Shown here: positions 26,185 through 35,574 of the stretch, in pieces
Numbering within the stretch: the first letter of the stretch is position 1
How the letters are laid out: each line of letters begins with the position of its first letter
Origin: Streptosporangium nondiastaticum
GTDB taxonomy: Bacteria; Actinomycetota; Actinomycetes; Streptomycetales; Streptomycetaceae
Assembly: GCF_003011965.1 (NCBI RefSeq)
Contig: NZ_PXWG01000001.1
Span: forward strand, 62,001 to 126,000
Length of the DNA: 64,000 bases
Direction of reading: 5' to 3'
Program-made: the position numbers and the translations under genes
The notes under the pieces: generated by a model
Told to the model about the DNA's origin: nothing
Databases searched by the model: none
What the model saw: the letters and a program-made list of their open reading frames with translations, nothing else

Positions 26185-28809
26185 GTGGCCAGTGAGTTCA
26201 GCGCGCTGTTACGGCGGCTGCGGCACAAGGCGGGTATGACGCAAGAGGTCTTGGCGGAGCGTGCCGGTGTGGGCGTGCGCACCATCCGTGGGCTGGAGAC
26301 GGGCGAGCGCGCCGACCCCAGGGTGACCACGGTGCGGCTGCTGGCCGACGCGCTCGGGCTGGCACCGGCGGAGAGCGAGGAGCTCTTGGCCGCCGCCGTT
26401 CGCCGGCCCGGGTCCACGGCCCGGCCCGGCGGCCGACCGGACGAACGACCGGGCTTCGCCGATCCGGCCGCGGGGCCGTCGGCTGCGGCCGGACGGGCCG
26501 CGGGGCCGTGGGCCTTCGCCGGATCGGTCAGCGTGCAGTCTGGTCCGGTGGATCCGGTGGATCCGGTGGATCCGGTGGATCCGGTGGATCCGGACGCCCG
26601 GCAGCCGGTCTCCGCCGGACCTGTCACCGGATGGTCAGATTCCGTTCCACCGGCTCCCGGCTGTGCTCCGCCGGCCCGACCGGTTTCCGGTCACCCTCCC
26701 CCCGCCCGGCCGGCCCCCGCTCACCCTCCCTCGACCCTGCACGGCACCCTCGCCGACGTCGCCGAGCAGCTCGCCCACACGGTGGCCTCGCGCTGGCAGC
26801 GCGAGGAGGAGCAGCGACAGGTGCACGACCCCTACCCGCTGCCCGTACGCTGGCGGCCCGTGCCCGAGGAGCTGACCGACCACTGGGCCAACATCCGGCG
26901 CCTGCCCGCCGGAGGCATGCGAGGCACGCACGGTCCGCTGGACCTCAGCGGGCGTCTGGACGGGATCGTGGACGTGTACCGGCGGATCCCCTCCGGCCGG
27001 CTGGTGGTGCTGGGCCGGCCCGGTTCCGGGAAGTCGATCCTCACCACGCGGTTCGTCCTCGACCACATCACGTCGCGGACCCGTACCGATCCCGTACCGG
27101 TGATCTTCAGCATCGGCACCTGGGACCCCACCGCCATTACGTTCCGGGACTGGCTGACCGCCCAGCTGATCCGAGACCACCCCGGTCTCGCCGGAGCGGC
27201 GCCCGGCAGCGGGAGCCTGGCCGCCGCGCTGGTCGAGGCCGGCCGGGTGCTCCCCGTACTCGACGGCTTCGACGAGATCGCCGGGGGACTGCACCGCCCT
27301 GCCATGGAGGCGCTCAACACCACCACGCTCCCGCTGCTGCTGACCAGCCGTCCGGCCGAGTACACCACCGCTGTGGCGGAGACCGACGTGCTCACGTCCG
27401 CCGCCGCGGTGGAGCTCACGGACCTCACCCTGGACGACCTGGCCGACTACCTGCCGCGCACCACGCGCAAGGCCCGCGGCGGGGACGCCGCGACGACCGC
27501 GTGGGACCCCGTGCTCGGCGCGCTGCGCGAGCGGCCGCGGAGCCGGGGCGGCGACGCCCTCGCCGAGGTGCTGACCACCCCGCTGATGGTCACGCTCGCC
27601 CGCGCCGTCTACAGCGACACCCCGGGCCGCGACCCGGCCACGCTCCTGGACACCCGCAGGTTCGGCGGCCCCGGGGAACTGGAGGACCACCTCCTCGAGA
27701 ACTTCACCACCACCGCCTACCGCCTCCGGCCGGAGCACGGCCCGGACGGCGCTTCGGGCCACGGCTTCGACCCGGAACGCGCCCGTCACTGGCTCGGCTA
27801 CCTCGCCCACCATCTGACCCGGCTCGACACCCCCGACCTGGAGTGGTGGCGACTGGGCTCAGGGCTGCGCCGCGCCACGCGCACCCTGGTGACCGCGCTG
27901 ATGACCTGTCTTGTCGTCGGGGTCGTCGACTGCGTCGTCGGCACCCTCTTCGACTCCCTCCGCATCCAGATCGCGGAAGGGCTGACGACAGGGCTCCTCT
28001 CCGGGGTCATCAGCGCGCTCTCCTACTGGTTCCTGGTCGCGCGCAGGAACACGGCGGTGGCCCCGTCCGGCGTGCGCATGAAGCTGTTCGGCAGGGGCAG
28101 GGGCAGAGCCGGCCCGCCCCGCCGGAGGGCAGGCGCCCGCGTCGTACTGGGGTTGCTGTGCGGACTCGTCTTCGGCCTCGGCTACGGTTTCGAGCACGGA
28201 GTGCTCAAGGGCCTCCTCTGGGGCACCGGTCCGCTGGCCATCCTGTCTTTCGGCCTGTACGACGCCGCGTTCTTCGGGTTCGTGTTCGCGCTGGGAGGCG
28301 GCGCCGCCCTGGGCATCCTCACGCTCTTCGAGAGCCCCCTCGACATCAGGTCCGCCGTCAATCCGGTCGGCCTGCTGCGGACGAACCGCCGGACGACCAC
28401 CGCCCAGTTCCTCGTCTGGGTACCCGCCTTCGGGCTGTTGGCCGGCATCGGCTCCGCGCTGGCGGCCCTGCCCCTGTCGCTGCTCCTGGGACCGCTCGTC
28501 TGGGGCTTCGGGGCCTCGCTCAAGCTCGGCCTCATCAGCGGGCTCGGCTGCGCCCTCGGCTACGCCCTCACCCTGACCGCATGGGGCCAGTGGGTCGTGC
28601 TCTCCCGGATCTGGCTGCCGCTGACGGGGCGGCTGCCCTGGTCCGTCGTCGCCTTCCTCGAGGACGCCTACCGGCGGGGCGTGCTCCGGCAGGCCGGCGC
28701 GGTCTACCAGTTCCGCCACGCCCGTCTCCAGGACCACCTCGCTCGTACCTACCGGTCGCGCGGCGCCGCCCGGCGGTCCGCCGAGCCGGGCGGTGCCGCG
28801 CCCACGTGA
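26185..28809 (+). CDS. XRE-NACHT NTPase with C-terminal membrane domain
   Basis: 874 residues. An N-terminal XRE helix-turn-helix (residues ~1-65, RAGVGVRTIRGLETGER) is followed by a Pro-rich linker containing Asp-Pro-Val repeats, a NACHT NTPase (Walker A GRPGSGKS with Lys283, Walker B LPVLDGFDEIA), and about six hydrophobic segments from ~residue 565 to 830. GTG start with GGGGGAGG upstream. NACHT proteins act as stress or phage sensors that oligomerise; here the effector would be the membrane region. The HTH suggests self-regulation or nucleic-acid sensing (inference). Confidence 0.75.
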   Translation: MASEFSALLRRLRHKAGMTQEVLAERAGVGVRTIRGLETGERADPRVTTVRLLADALGLAPAESEELLAAAVRRPGSTARPGGRPDERPGFADPAAGPSAAAGRAAGPWAFAGSVSVQSGPVDPVDPVDPVDPVDPDARQPVSAGPVTGWSDSVPPAPGCAPPARPVSGHPPPARPAPAHPPSTLHGTLADVAEQLAHTVASRWQREEEQRQVHDPYPLPVRWRPVPEELTDHWANIRRLPAGGMRGTHGPLDLSGRLDGIVDVYRRIPSGRLVVLGRPGSGKSILTTRFVLDHITSRTRTDPVPVIFSIGTWDPTAITFRDWLTAQLIRDHPGLAGAAPGSGSLAAALVEAGRVLPVLDGFDEIAGGLHRPAMEALNTTTLPLLLTSRPAEYTTAVAETDVLTSAAAVELTDLTLDDLADYLPRTTRKARGGDAATTAWDPVLGALRERPRSRGGDALAEVLTTPLMVTLARAVYSDTPGRDPATLLDTRRFGGPGELEDHLLENFTTTAYRLRPEHGPDGASGHGFDPERARHWLGYLAHHLTRLDTPDLEWWRLGSGLRRATRTLVTALMTCLVVGVVDCVVGTLFDSLRIQIAEGLTTGLLSGVISALSYWFLVARRNTAVAPSGVRMKLFGRGRGRAGPPRRRAGARVVLGLLCGLVFGLGYGFEHGVLKGLLWGTGPLAILSFGLYDAAFFGFVFALGGGAALGILTLFESPLDIRSAVNPVGLLRTNRRTTTAQFLVWVPAFGLLAGIGSALAALPLSLLLGPLVWGFGASLKLGLISGLGCALGYALTLTAWGQWVVLSRIWLPLTGRLPWSVVAFLEDAYRRGVLRQAGAVYQFRHARLQDHLARTYRSRGAARRSAEPGGAAPT
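26546..26592. repeat. 9-bp tandem repeat (gtggatccg) in the NACHT gene
   Basis: Five copies of gtggatccg in frame, encoding Asp-Pro-Val repeats of the linker between the HTH and NACHT domains. Confidence 0.9.
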
Positions 28810-28916
28810 TGACGCACCGTCACGTAACGCCTCACGTAACCCGTCACGTAACGCCTACGTACCGGCGGTCACCTACTGCCGGTTACGTCCCACCCGTCAC
28901 GTACCGACGTCACGCG
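28810..28916. repeat. Cluster of cacgtaac-type direct repeats
   Basis: The sequence (c)tcacgtaacgcc/(c)gtcacgtaaccc recurs at least four times between the convergent NACHT and ketosynthase genes, with weaker copies up to the ketosynthase stop. No hairpin terminator was identified with certainty here. Confidence 0.65.
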
Positions 28917-30226
28917 GCACCGAACACCACCGCCGAGTTGTGCCCGCCGAATCCGAAGTTCTGCTTGACGGCGACACCGATCGGGGCGGGTCGGCCCACG
29001 ACCGGGGTGTAGTCCAGATCGCAGTCGGGGTCGGGGTTGTCCAGGTTCGCGGTGGGCGGCACGTACTTCTCCCGGATGGCACGCAGCACGCCGACGCTCT
29101 CCAGGATCCCGCACGCGCCGCACGCGTGCCCGATGACCGACTTGGGCGCCGTGATGGCGACGTGGCGCGCGTGAGCACCGAACGCCCGCTTGATGGCCGC
29201 GGTCTCGGCCCGGTCGTTGAGCGGTGTCGAGGTGCCGTGCGCGCTCACCAGATCCACGGCCGCGGTGTCGAGGCCGGCGTCGGCGCAGGCCAGCTCGATC
29301 GTCCTGGCCGCCACCGCTCCGTCCGCCCGCGGTGCCACGGGGTGGTGGGCGTCGCAGGTGGACGCGGCGCCGAGCACTTCGCCGTGCACGGTCGCGCCGC
29401 GGCGCAGCGCGGACCGCTCGGACTCCAGGACAAGCACGGCGGCGCCCTCGGCCGGCACCATGCCGTCGCGGTCGCGGTCGAACGGCCGGGACGCGACCGC
29501 CGCCTCCGCCGCGGGGCGTTGGGAGAGCGCGTCCAGCAGGCGGAACGACGCCAGGGCCGGTATGTCCAGCCAGCTCTCCACGCCGCCGACGAGGACCACG
29601 TCGGCGGTGCCGTCGCGCACCGCGCGCAGGCCCGCTCCGATGGCGTCCGTCGAGGCCGCGCATGCGGTCGAGAGGGTGAGCACCGGGCCCGTGACGCCCA
29701 GTTCCTGAGCGACGAGTCCGGCGGCCTGGTTGGGCAGCAGGCGGAGCAGCCCGAGGCGGTCCATCCGCGGCCAACCGCTGTGGTTCATCACGGTCACGAG
29801 CCGTGCGGTCTCGTCGAGCCCGCCGCCACCGGTGCCGACGTACAAGGCGTCCGGTGCGGTGCGCAGCCGCGCGTCCTCGCGCGCCTTCATCGCCGCGGCG
29901 AACAGGAGCTGCTGGAAGCGTGAGGTGCGGCGTACCTGCTGGGCGGACAGGTGGTCGCGGGGGTCGAACCCGTGGATCACACCACCGACATGGCAGGGCA
30001 GGGGCGCTTCGAGCTCCAGCGGCGAGATCGCGGGACGTCCCGCGGCCAGGGCGCCCCACAATTCGTCCGGTGTGCCGCCCGCGCACGACTCGACGCCGAT
30101 GCCGGTCACCAGCACGCGGTGGCGCGCCGCCCGAGGAGCCACCGCGGGACTCACCACGGGGCTTACATCGGGGCTCGCAGTGGGAGGCATCGCGGGCCTC
30201 GCGGCGGGTCTCGCAGCGGGAGTCAC
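28910..30226 (-). CDS. Beta-ketoacyl-ACP synthase (KAS II/type II PKS-like)
   Basis: 438 residues. The thiolase-fold Cys-His-His triad is intact: Cys189 in STACAAS, His330 in HGTST and His367 in IGHACGA, plus the glycine loop NFGFGGHN. It is a condensing enzyme acting on the ACP encoded just upstream; the GTG start overlaps the ACP stop (GTGA). The N-terminal ~30 residues are a Pro/Ala/Val repeat. There is no chain-length-factor partner, KR or DH gene nearby, so it probably performs one or few condensations. Confidence 0.85.
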   Translation of the reverse strand: MTPAARPAARPAMPPTASPDVSPVVSPAVAPRAARHRVLVTGIGVESCAGGTPDELWGALAAGRPAISPLELEAPLPCHVGGVIHGFDPRDHLSAQQVRRTSRFQQLLFAAAMKAREDARLRTAPDALYVGTGGGGLDETARLVTVMNHSGWPRMDRLGLLRLLPNQAAGLVAQELGVTGPVLTLSTACAASTDAIGAGLRAVRDGTADVVLVGGVESWLDIPALASFRLLDALSQRPAAEAAVASRPFDRDRDGMVPAEGAAVLVLESERSALRRGATVHGEVLGAASTCDAHHPVAPRADGAVAARTIELACADAGLDTAAVDLVSAHGTSTPLNDRAETAAIKRAFGAHARHVAITAPKSVIGHACGACGILESVGVLRAIREKYVPPTANLDNPDPDCDLDYTPVVGRPAPIGVAVKQNFGFGGHNSAVVFGAA

Positions 30227-30492
30227 AGCGCTCCCGCCATCGCGTCGACCACGTCCCCGACCGTGCGGAGGTCGGCGATCCGGATGCCCGTGTCCGCCAG
30301 CTCGACCCCGAATTCCCGCTCCAGGGCGGCGATCAGCTCCAGCGCCTCCATGGAGTCGAGGCCGAGCACCGGCTGGCCGGGGTCGGCGGCGTAGAACAGC
30401 GCGGAATCGCGGGTGATGGCCGCCCCGGACCCGTCCAGGTCCGGCCGGATTGTGGCGATGGCCCGGCTGACCACGTTCCATACCTCGGTCAT
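30223..30492 (-). CDS. Acyl carrier protein
   Basis: 89 residues, acidic and helical. The phosphopantetheine site is Ser47 in LGLDSMEALEL, the canonical (D/L)S(M/L) motif. ATG at 30492 with GAAAGGAAG upstream. It lies between the methyltransferase and ketosynthase genes in one operon, so it carries the acyl chain they act on and perhaps donates it to the divergent condensation-type proteins. Confidence 0.9.
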   Translation of the reverse strand: MTEVWNVVSRAIATIRPDLDGSGAAITRDSALFYAADPGQPVLGLDSMEALELIAALEREFGVELADTGIRIADLRTVGDVVDAMAGAL

Positions 30493-30514
30493 GACGCTTC
30501 CTTTCGTGAGGGTT

Positions 30515-31354
30515 TCAGGCCTGGGTCGCGGAGAAGTACACACAGCGCCGCGTGATGGTGAACGGGGCGCGCTCGTGCAGTTCCTGCATCGTTTCGGTGA
30601 GCAGTTCCGCGGCGGTGTGACGGTCGACCCCGGGCAGCGCGGCGGCGGCGAACATCGGGGTCGAGCACAATGCGGTGAGAAAGCGCGGGCCGAAGGTGAA
30701 CTCCCGCTCGGTGGTGACGACGCCGGTGAAACCGGCCTCCGCAAGGGCCGCCCGGTAGTCCCCGGCGGTCCTGCGCAGCCCCGAAGGCCGCCCGGCCCCC
30801 GACCGGGTCAGCGGAAGCCCGCGCCCGCGGGCGGTGCTCCGGGCCGCGCCGACCAGCTCGGCGTACAGCGGCAGATCGGCCGGGGACTCGGCTCCCGAGT
30901 AGAACGCCGAGTTGAACACCAGGCGTCCGCCGGCGGTGAGGACCTGCCCGATCGCGCCGAGCGCCTCGGCGAGGTCCGGGACGAGGTGGACGCAGTTGGC
31001 CAGCACGACGACGTCGAAGACGTCCGGCGGGAACAGCCGCGACACGGAGGACGCGTCCCCCTCGGCGAACCGGGCCCGGCCGCCGAGCCGGGCCCGCGCC
31101 GCCCCGAGAAGGGCCGGGTCGGGGTCGACGCCGACCAGGGACATGGCCGCGTCGCGCGCCAGCAGCCGCTCGCTGACGGCCCCGTCCCCGCACCCCAGGT
31201 CGAGCACGGTCGGCGCGGAGCCGACCGGCACCAGGTCCAGCAGCGCGTTGTTCAGCTCGGCGTATTCCGGGTCACGACGCAGCGCGGCGTAGTCCGAAGA
31301 CGGTCGCGCGTCGTCCGTGGACCGGCCGGTCCGGATGTCTGCCCGTGCATTCAT
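30515..31354 (-). CDS. SAM-dependent methyltransferase
   Basis: 279 residues, class I Rossmann methyltransferase. Motif I is VLDLGCGDGAVSE, motif II acidic Asp in VGVDPDP, motif IV VVVLANCVHLV. GGAGGG precedes the ATG at 31354. First gene of the operon with the ACP and ketosynthase genes. The C-terminal part (DYRAALAEAGFTGV) is usual for small-molecule O-, N- or C-methyltransferases; the substrate is likely the ACP-bound or released acyl product. Confidence 0.8.
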   Translation of the reverse strand: MNARADIRTGRSTDDARPSSDYAALRRDPEYAELNNALLDLVPVGSAPTVLDLGCGDGAVSERLLARDAAMSLVGVDPDPALLGAARARLGGRARFAEGDASSVSRLFPPDVFDVVVLANCVHLVPDLAEALGAIGQVLTAGGRLVFNSAFYSGAESPADLPLYAELVGAARSTARGRGLPLTRSGAGRPSGLRRTAGDYRAALAEAGFTGVVTTEREFTFGPRFLTALCSTPMFAAAALPGVDRHTAAELLTETMQELHERAPFTITRRCVYFSATQA

Positions 31355-31578
31355 GAATTGACCCTCCGTCGGCACGGCCGAGAAATAGGGCGGTGCGGAT
31401 CGAATGACGGGGGCAGACGCTAGCAGCGCGTTTGGCGAGCAACAAGAGAAGTGCTCCCCAGGGCAGTTGCGCAAGCCTGGTGATCAGCGAAAACAACGTC
31501 CTTTCATTTTTGCTTCATCACCCCGGGATAGCTTCCGCGAGCCGTATCGAAAGGCTATTGAGGGGGGAAATTTCGACG

Positions 31579-32949
31579 GTGGAATTCACAGAATTGGGCG
31601 ACAGCACGGTTCCCGCCGGCCGACTGGTGTTCTGGACACCGTCCGCCCCGGCCTCGGCCTGGGCCGACGACCCCCGGGCGCCTGCCCTCGTCCACGAGTA
31701 CCATGTGCGCGCCGCGGCCGCCCGCGGGCCGGGGCACAGGGAGCCGGCCTGGATCGGGGTGTCGTTCGGCGTGGGCCGGACCGGCCGACAGCGGGCCGGT
31801 GCCGCGTTCTCGGCCTGGCTGCGCGACCACGAGCACCTGCGCAGCAGACTGGTGCCGGCCCCCGGGCGCTGCAGGCGCCGCACGCTCCCCGCGAGCGCCG
31901 TCACGCTGCGGCAGGAGGACGTCGGTGTCTTCGCCGACGGCGCCTCGGTCCGGCGGCAGATCGAGGCCTTCTTCGACCGGAGCACCAATCCGCTGGGCTG
32001 GCCGCAGGTGGTCTTCGCGACGGTTGAGGGCGAGGGCGGCACGACGGTGTTCGCCGGGGCGGACCACGGCGTCATGGACGGCTATACGCTCGCCATGATC
32101 CCGGGACAGATCCGGGACGCCCTGGCAGGCCGTGCCGAGGGCCCGAACGGTCCGACCGGTCCGACCTACCTGGACTTCGGAGCCGAGGAACGGAACCTGA
32201 CCGGACGGCTGCCGAGCGGACCCGAGCACACGGCCCCCTGGCGGACCCTGCTCGGCGACACTCACGGCGCGACACCTGCCTTCCCCCTGCCCCTCGGCGC
32301 GTCCGGGGCGCCGGCGGCGCAGCGCAGCGCCTACCGCTGGCTGCTCGACGCGCCGGCCGCGACCAGGTTCGCCGCAGCGTCACACACGGGCGGAGGCACG
32401 ACCGCCGCCGGGCTGCTCGCCTGCCTCGCGCTCGCCACGGCGAGGATCTCGGACGCGCGGCACCTGTCCGTGATCAGCCTCGCCAACGCCCGGCCCGGCA
32501 AGTGGCGGTCGGCGCCGGGCTGGTTCGTCGGCCTGCACCCGGTGCGGATCCCGGCGGCCCCCAGGGCCGACTTCGCCGGCACCGTCACCCTCGCCGCCGC
32601 CGAACTGCGCCGCCGAGGACCGGGACCGGGCAGCTCACTGCCCCACATCAGCCGGATGCTGCGCCGCGAGATCCACCCCCGCTTCGTCGTGTCCTACCTC
32701 GACGTACGCCGCGTGCCGGGCACCCCGCCCCAGCCGCGGGACACGATGCTGCGCAGCCGGATCCACAGCCCGGCCGAGGTGTACGTGTGGCTGACCCGAA
32801 GCGACCTCGGCGTGCACTTGTCGGTGCGCTTCCCCGACACGGCCGTGGCACGCGCCAACGTCGGCCGCTTCGTCCAGGCCGCCGCATACGCCGCCACCCG
32901 CGCTGCAGACGGCCACCGGGCGAGCGAAGCCGTGCCCACGCCCGCCTAG
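31579..32949 (+). CDS. Condensation-domain-like acyltransferase A
   Basis: 456 residues of the CoA-dependent acyltransferase/condensation superfamily. The active-site HxxxDG is HGVMDG (His163, Asp167). Second-half motif YVWLTRSDLG resembles the DFGWG-like region but is degraded. The GTG at 31579 follows AGGGGGGAAA; the frame is open further upstream without a good start. Free-standing C-domain proteins transfer acyl groups from carrier proteins to an amine or alcohol. It pairs with the next gene 37 bp downstream. Confidence 0.75.
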   Translation: MEFTELGDSTVPAGRLVFWTPSAPASAWADDPRAPALVHEYHVRAAAARGPGHREPAWIGVSFGVGRTGRQRAGAAFSAWLRDHEHLRSRLVPAPGRCRRRTLPASAVTLRQEDVGVFADGASVRRQIEAFFDRSTNPLGWPQVVFATVEGEGGTTVFAGADHGVMDGYTLAMIPGQIRDALAGRAEGPNGPTGPTYLDFGAEERNLTGRLPSGPEHTAPWRTLLGDTHGATPAFPLPLGASGAPAAQRSAYRWLLDAPAATRFAAASHTGGGTTAAGLLACLALATARISDARHLSVISLANARPGKWRSAPGWFVGLHPVRIPAAPRADFAGTVTLAAAELRRRGPGPGSSLPHISRMLRREIHPRFVVSYLDVRRVPGTPPQPRDTMLRSRIHSPAEVYVWLTRSDLGVHLSVRFPDTAVARANVGRFVQAAAYAATRAADGHRASEAVPTPA

Positions 32950-32986
32950 CCGAGCCGCCCGTTCCCCAAGGAGAAGGAGACCCGCT

Positions 32987-34369
32987 GTGCGCATGACCCA
33001 GATCCTCGACTGGAGACCCGAACCGGGCGAAGTGGTCGAGTTCGCGCCGACCACCGATCAGACACCCGTACCGCACGACGTTCCCGCATCACACTTCCAA
33101 CAGGCACACCTGTGCCTGGCGGCCGCCCACCGCGCCGCCGGACGACGCCAGTCGCCCTGGGTGGCGATGGCCTTCGACCTGGAGGGCCGGGCCGATCTCG
33201 GCGCACTCGCCCAGGCGTGGCAAGGGCTCGTACGCCGGCACGAGGCGTTCCACACCTGGTACGAGCCGGAGACCGAGCCCCTGATGGGGTTCCGTACACC
33301 TCCCGGGTCCCTCACGATGCGTCCGGCGCACGTCGGCGACTTCACCAGCACTGCCGACCTGCGTGCCCACGTGCACCGGCGGATCGACGAACAGACCTCG
33401 GTGAGCCGGCTGGGACTGCTGGCCGGAGTGATCCGACGGGACACCACATCCACCGTGTACTTCGCCATCGACCACGCCTACACCGACGGCCACTCCCTGG
33501 CACTGCTCTTCCACGAACTCCGCGCCCGCTACCACGCGGCCCTCACCGGCACCCCGCTCGACCTGCCTCCGGCACCCGGCTACCTCGACCACAACCGCCG
33601 CGAACGGCAACGCTCCGCATCACTGACGAAAACCGCGCCGGAGCTCGCCGCATGGTCGGAGTTCCTGGCCGCGAAGGACGACGCCTTCCCCGCCTTCCCC
33701 GTCGACCTCGGCAACAGCACCGGCGACCTGCTGCCCGCCACCCGGCTCGAATACCCGGTGTTCACCGGTGACGAAGCACGCGCCTTCCGCGCCTACTGCG
33801 CCCGGCACGGCGGCGGGCTCGGCGCGGGCTTCTTCGCCGCGCTGGCCCTCGCGCAAGGGGAGTTCACCGGAAACGACGTCTACCGCGTACTCACCGCCGT
33901 GTCGACCAGGTCCTACCCCCGGCTGCTCCGCGTGCACGGCTGGCTCGTCAACCTCGTGCCGCTGTTCTTCCGGCTGCCCGGCTCACCCACCCTCGCCGAT
34001 GCGATCCCCCTCGCACAGCAGGCCTTCCAGCGGGCCCGCGAAGGATACGACGTGTCGCTGCACCGGGCACTCGAACTGCTCCTCGACGACGCGGACGCCG
34101 GCGTTCCCAGCATCCCGCCCATGGCGTCCTACGTGGACGGACGGTCAGCGCCGAGCGCCCGTGACTATCTCGGCGCGGACGCTACAGTCCTGACCGGCCC
34201 GGACAACGCCGGAGGGGTGTCGCTGTGGCTGAACTGGTTCCCCGACCGGGCCGACCTCGTGGTCAGCATGCCCGACACACCGGAGGCCGCGGCGGGCGTG
34301 CCGAAGTACCTCGACCGCGTCAGGGAGCTCATGCTGGGCGCCTCGGGCAACGCCCACAGGGCCCACTGA
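32987..34369 (+). CDS. Condensation-domain-like acyltransferase B
   Basis: 460 residues with HAYTDG (His163, Asp167), the canonical HxxxDG, and a C-terminal SLWLNWFPDRADLVVS strand region. AAGGAGAAGGAG precedes the GTG start. It is a paralog of the previous gene with the catalytic His at the same position. Two such enzymes with one ACP and one ketosynthase suggest two acyl transfers, or one catalytic and one structural/heteromeric subunit. Confidence 0.8.
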   Translation: MRMTQILDWRPEPGEVVEFAPTTDQTPVPHDVPASHFQQAHLCLAAAHRAAGRRQSPWVAMAFDLEGRADLGALAQAWQGLVRRHEAFHTWYEPETEPLMGFRTPPGSLTMRPAHVGDFTSTADLRAHVHRRIDEQTSVSRLGLLAGVIRRDTTSTVYFAIDHAYTDGHSLALLFHELRARYHAALTGTPLDLPPAPGYLDHNRRERQRSASLTKTAPELAAWSEFLAAKDDAFPAFPVDLGNSTGDLLPATRLEYPVFTGDEARAFRAYCARHGGGLGAGFFAALALAQGEFTGNDVYRVLTAVSTRSYPRLLRVHGWLVNLVPLFFRLPGSPTLADAIPLAQQAFQRAREGYDVSLHRALELLLDDADAGVPSIPPMASYVDGRSAPSARDYLGADATVLTGPDNAGGVSLWLNWFPDRADLVVSMPDTPEAAAGVPKYLDRVRELMLGASGNAHRAH

Positions 34370-34380
34370 CAGCGCCCCGC

Positions 34381-34402
34381 CCCGGTCTCCCATTGCACCG
34401 GG
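34381..34402 (+). terminator. Possible terminator after the condensation genes
   Basis: CCCGGT and ACCGGG arms with a 10-base loop, 12 bp past the stop. Weak stem. Confidence 0.3.
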
Positions 34403-34419
34403 TCGCCGGCTTCTCCACA

Positions 34420-34459
34420 GAGTGCGACGACGGGCATGAGAGTGCGACGACGGGCATGG
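34420..34459. repeat. 19-20-bp direct repeat (agtgcgacgacgggcatg, two copies)
   Basis: Two adjacent copies in a gene-poor stretch between the condensation genes and a gene fragment. Confidence 0.7.
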
Positions 34460-34527
34460 GCGGACGTACACGCCCATGCCCGCGCTCAGGCAGGAGAGCC
34501 GAACCGCTGGAGCCTCGGCCGGAGCCG

Positions 34528-34690
34528 CTACGAGGTGAACTGGATGGTGCGGCAGATGCCGGCCAGGATTTCCACGTAGTGCTCCCAGTCGGGAATGTTC
34601 TCCGTGGAGATCGAGAAGTCCGCCATCGCCGTGCGCCCGGGGATCGGGACGAAGACGTGCAGCTGGCGAACGCACGACCTGGCGCTGACG
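34528..34690 (-). pseudogene. C-terminal fragment of an unknown protein
   Basis: The minus strand reads VRQLHVFVPIPGRTAMADFS then ISTENIPDWEHYVEILAGIC before a TAG at 34528. It has the composition of a real protein end (amphipathic, non-repetitive) but no matching N-terminus is found upstream. Likely the tail of a deleted gene. The rest of 34691-34934 holds nothing recognisable. Confidence 0.35.
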
Positions 34691-34934
34691 TGGTCCCTCC
34701 GGACCATCGGGTGGGACGACCGGATTTCGTCGATGCAGGTCGATCGGAATCGCAATTCCGGCTGGTCCGAGGCAGGGAGCGGAGACTGTCGCGTTCCCTG
34801 ACCGACACCGTGTCGGCGTAAACGCATCGCCGAGCCCGGTGTCGGCGCCCGGCCGGGCACGAGCCCGCAGCAGCGAAGGCGGGAGGGCCCGACGGCGCGT
34901 CGTGTCTGCGGAGCAGACCGCGCCTCTGCGGCTA

Positions 34935-35510
34935 CTAAAGCAAGGCTTGGCGGGCCACGCGGTAGCGGAGGTAGAGGACTCCGGAGCTGAAGGTGCGGGT
35001 TTCGATGAGTTCGAGATCCACCCGGCGCTCGCGCGGGGGAAAGAACGGAATGCCACCGCCGACCAGCACCGGGTAGACCCTGGCCCGGTACTCGTCGATC
35101 AGACCCGACGCGGCCGCCTCGGCGGCGAGCGTCGCGCCGCCGATCGCGATGTCGCCCTTCCCCGGCTCGGCGCGCAACCGCTCGATCTCCTCCACCGGCC
35201 CGCCGGAGGCCAGGCGGGCATTGCCCTGCACTGTCGACAACGTGGTGGAGAACACCACCTTCGGGAGCAGCTTCCAGATCCTGGCCCACTCAAGCATCGA
35301 CGCGTCGAGCGACGGATCCTGGTCGGCGGTCTCTCAGTACAGCATCGTCTCGTACAGCCGTCGCCCCAGCAGGTACACGCCGACCTGCCGGATCTCGTCG
35401 GTGACGAAGCGAAAGACCTCCTCGTCGGGTGCCGTCCAGCGGAAGCCACCGTCCGGCCCGCAGATGTAGCCGTCAAGGGAGACGCCCATCGAGTAGGTCA
35501 CGCTGCGCAT
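34935..35510 (-). pseudogene. Dihydrofolate reductase-like (RibD C-terminal domain) gene with in-frame TGA
   Basis: The ATG at 35510 (GGAGGAGGA upstream) begins MRSVTYSMGVSLDGYICGPD, a typical opening of RibD-C/dihydrofolate-reductase-like proteins. After LLGRRLYETMLY a TGA (35334-35336) interrupts, then the same frame continues ETADQDPSLDASMLEWARIW to a normal end with GGGIPFFPP. In this family a Trp commonly stands at that place (YExMxxW), so a TGG-to-TGA change is the simplest reading. Total length 192 codons. A shorter product could restart at an internal ATG. Confidence 0.7.
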
Positions 35511-35574
35511 CAGAAGTCCTCCTCCGGGAACAGGTCCGCTTCACAGCACGAGCTGCCGGCAGTCGCGGTGTCGA

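Noticed and set aside
26546..26592. CRISPR or iteron interpretation of the regular repeats in the window.
   Set aside because: Units are 6-18 bp, contiguous, without spacers, and mostly in coding frame, so they are ordinary tandem repeats.
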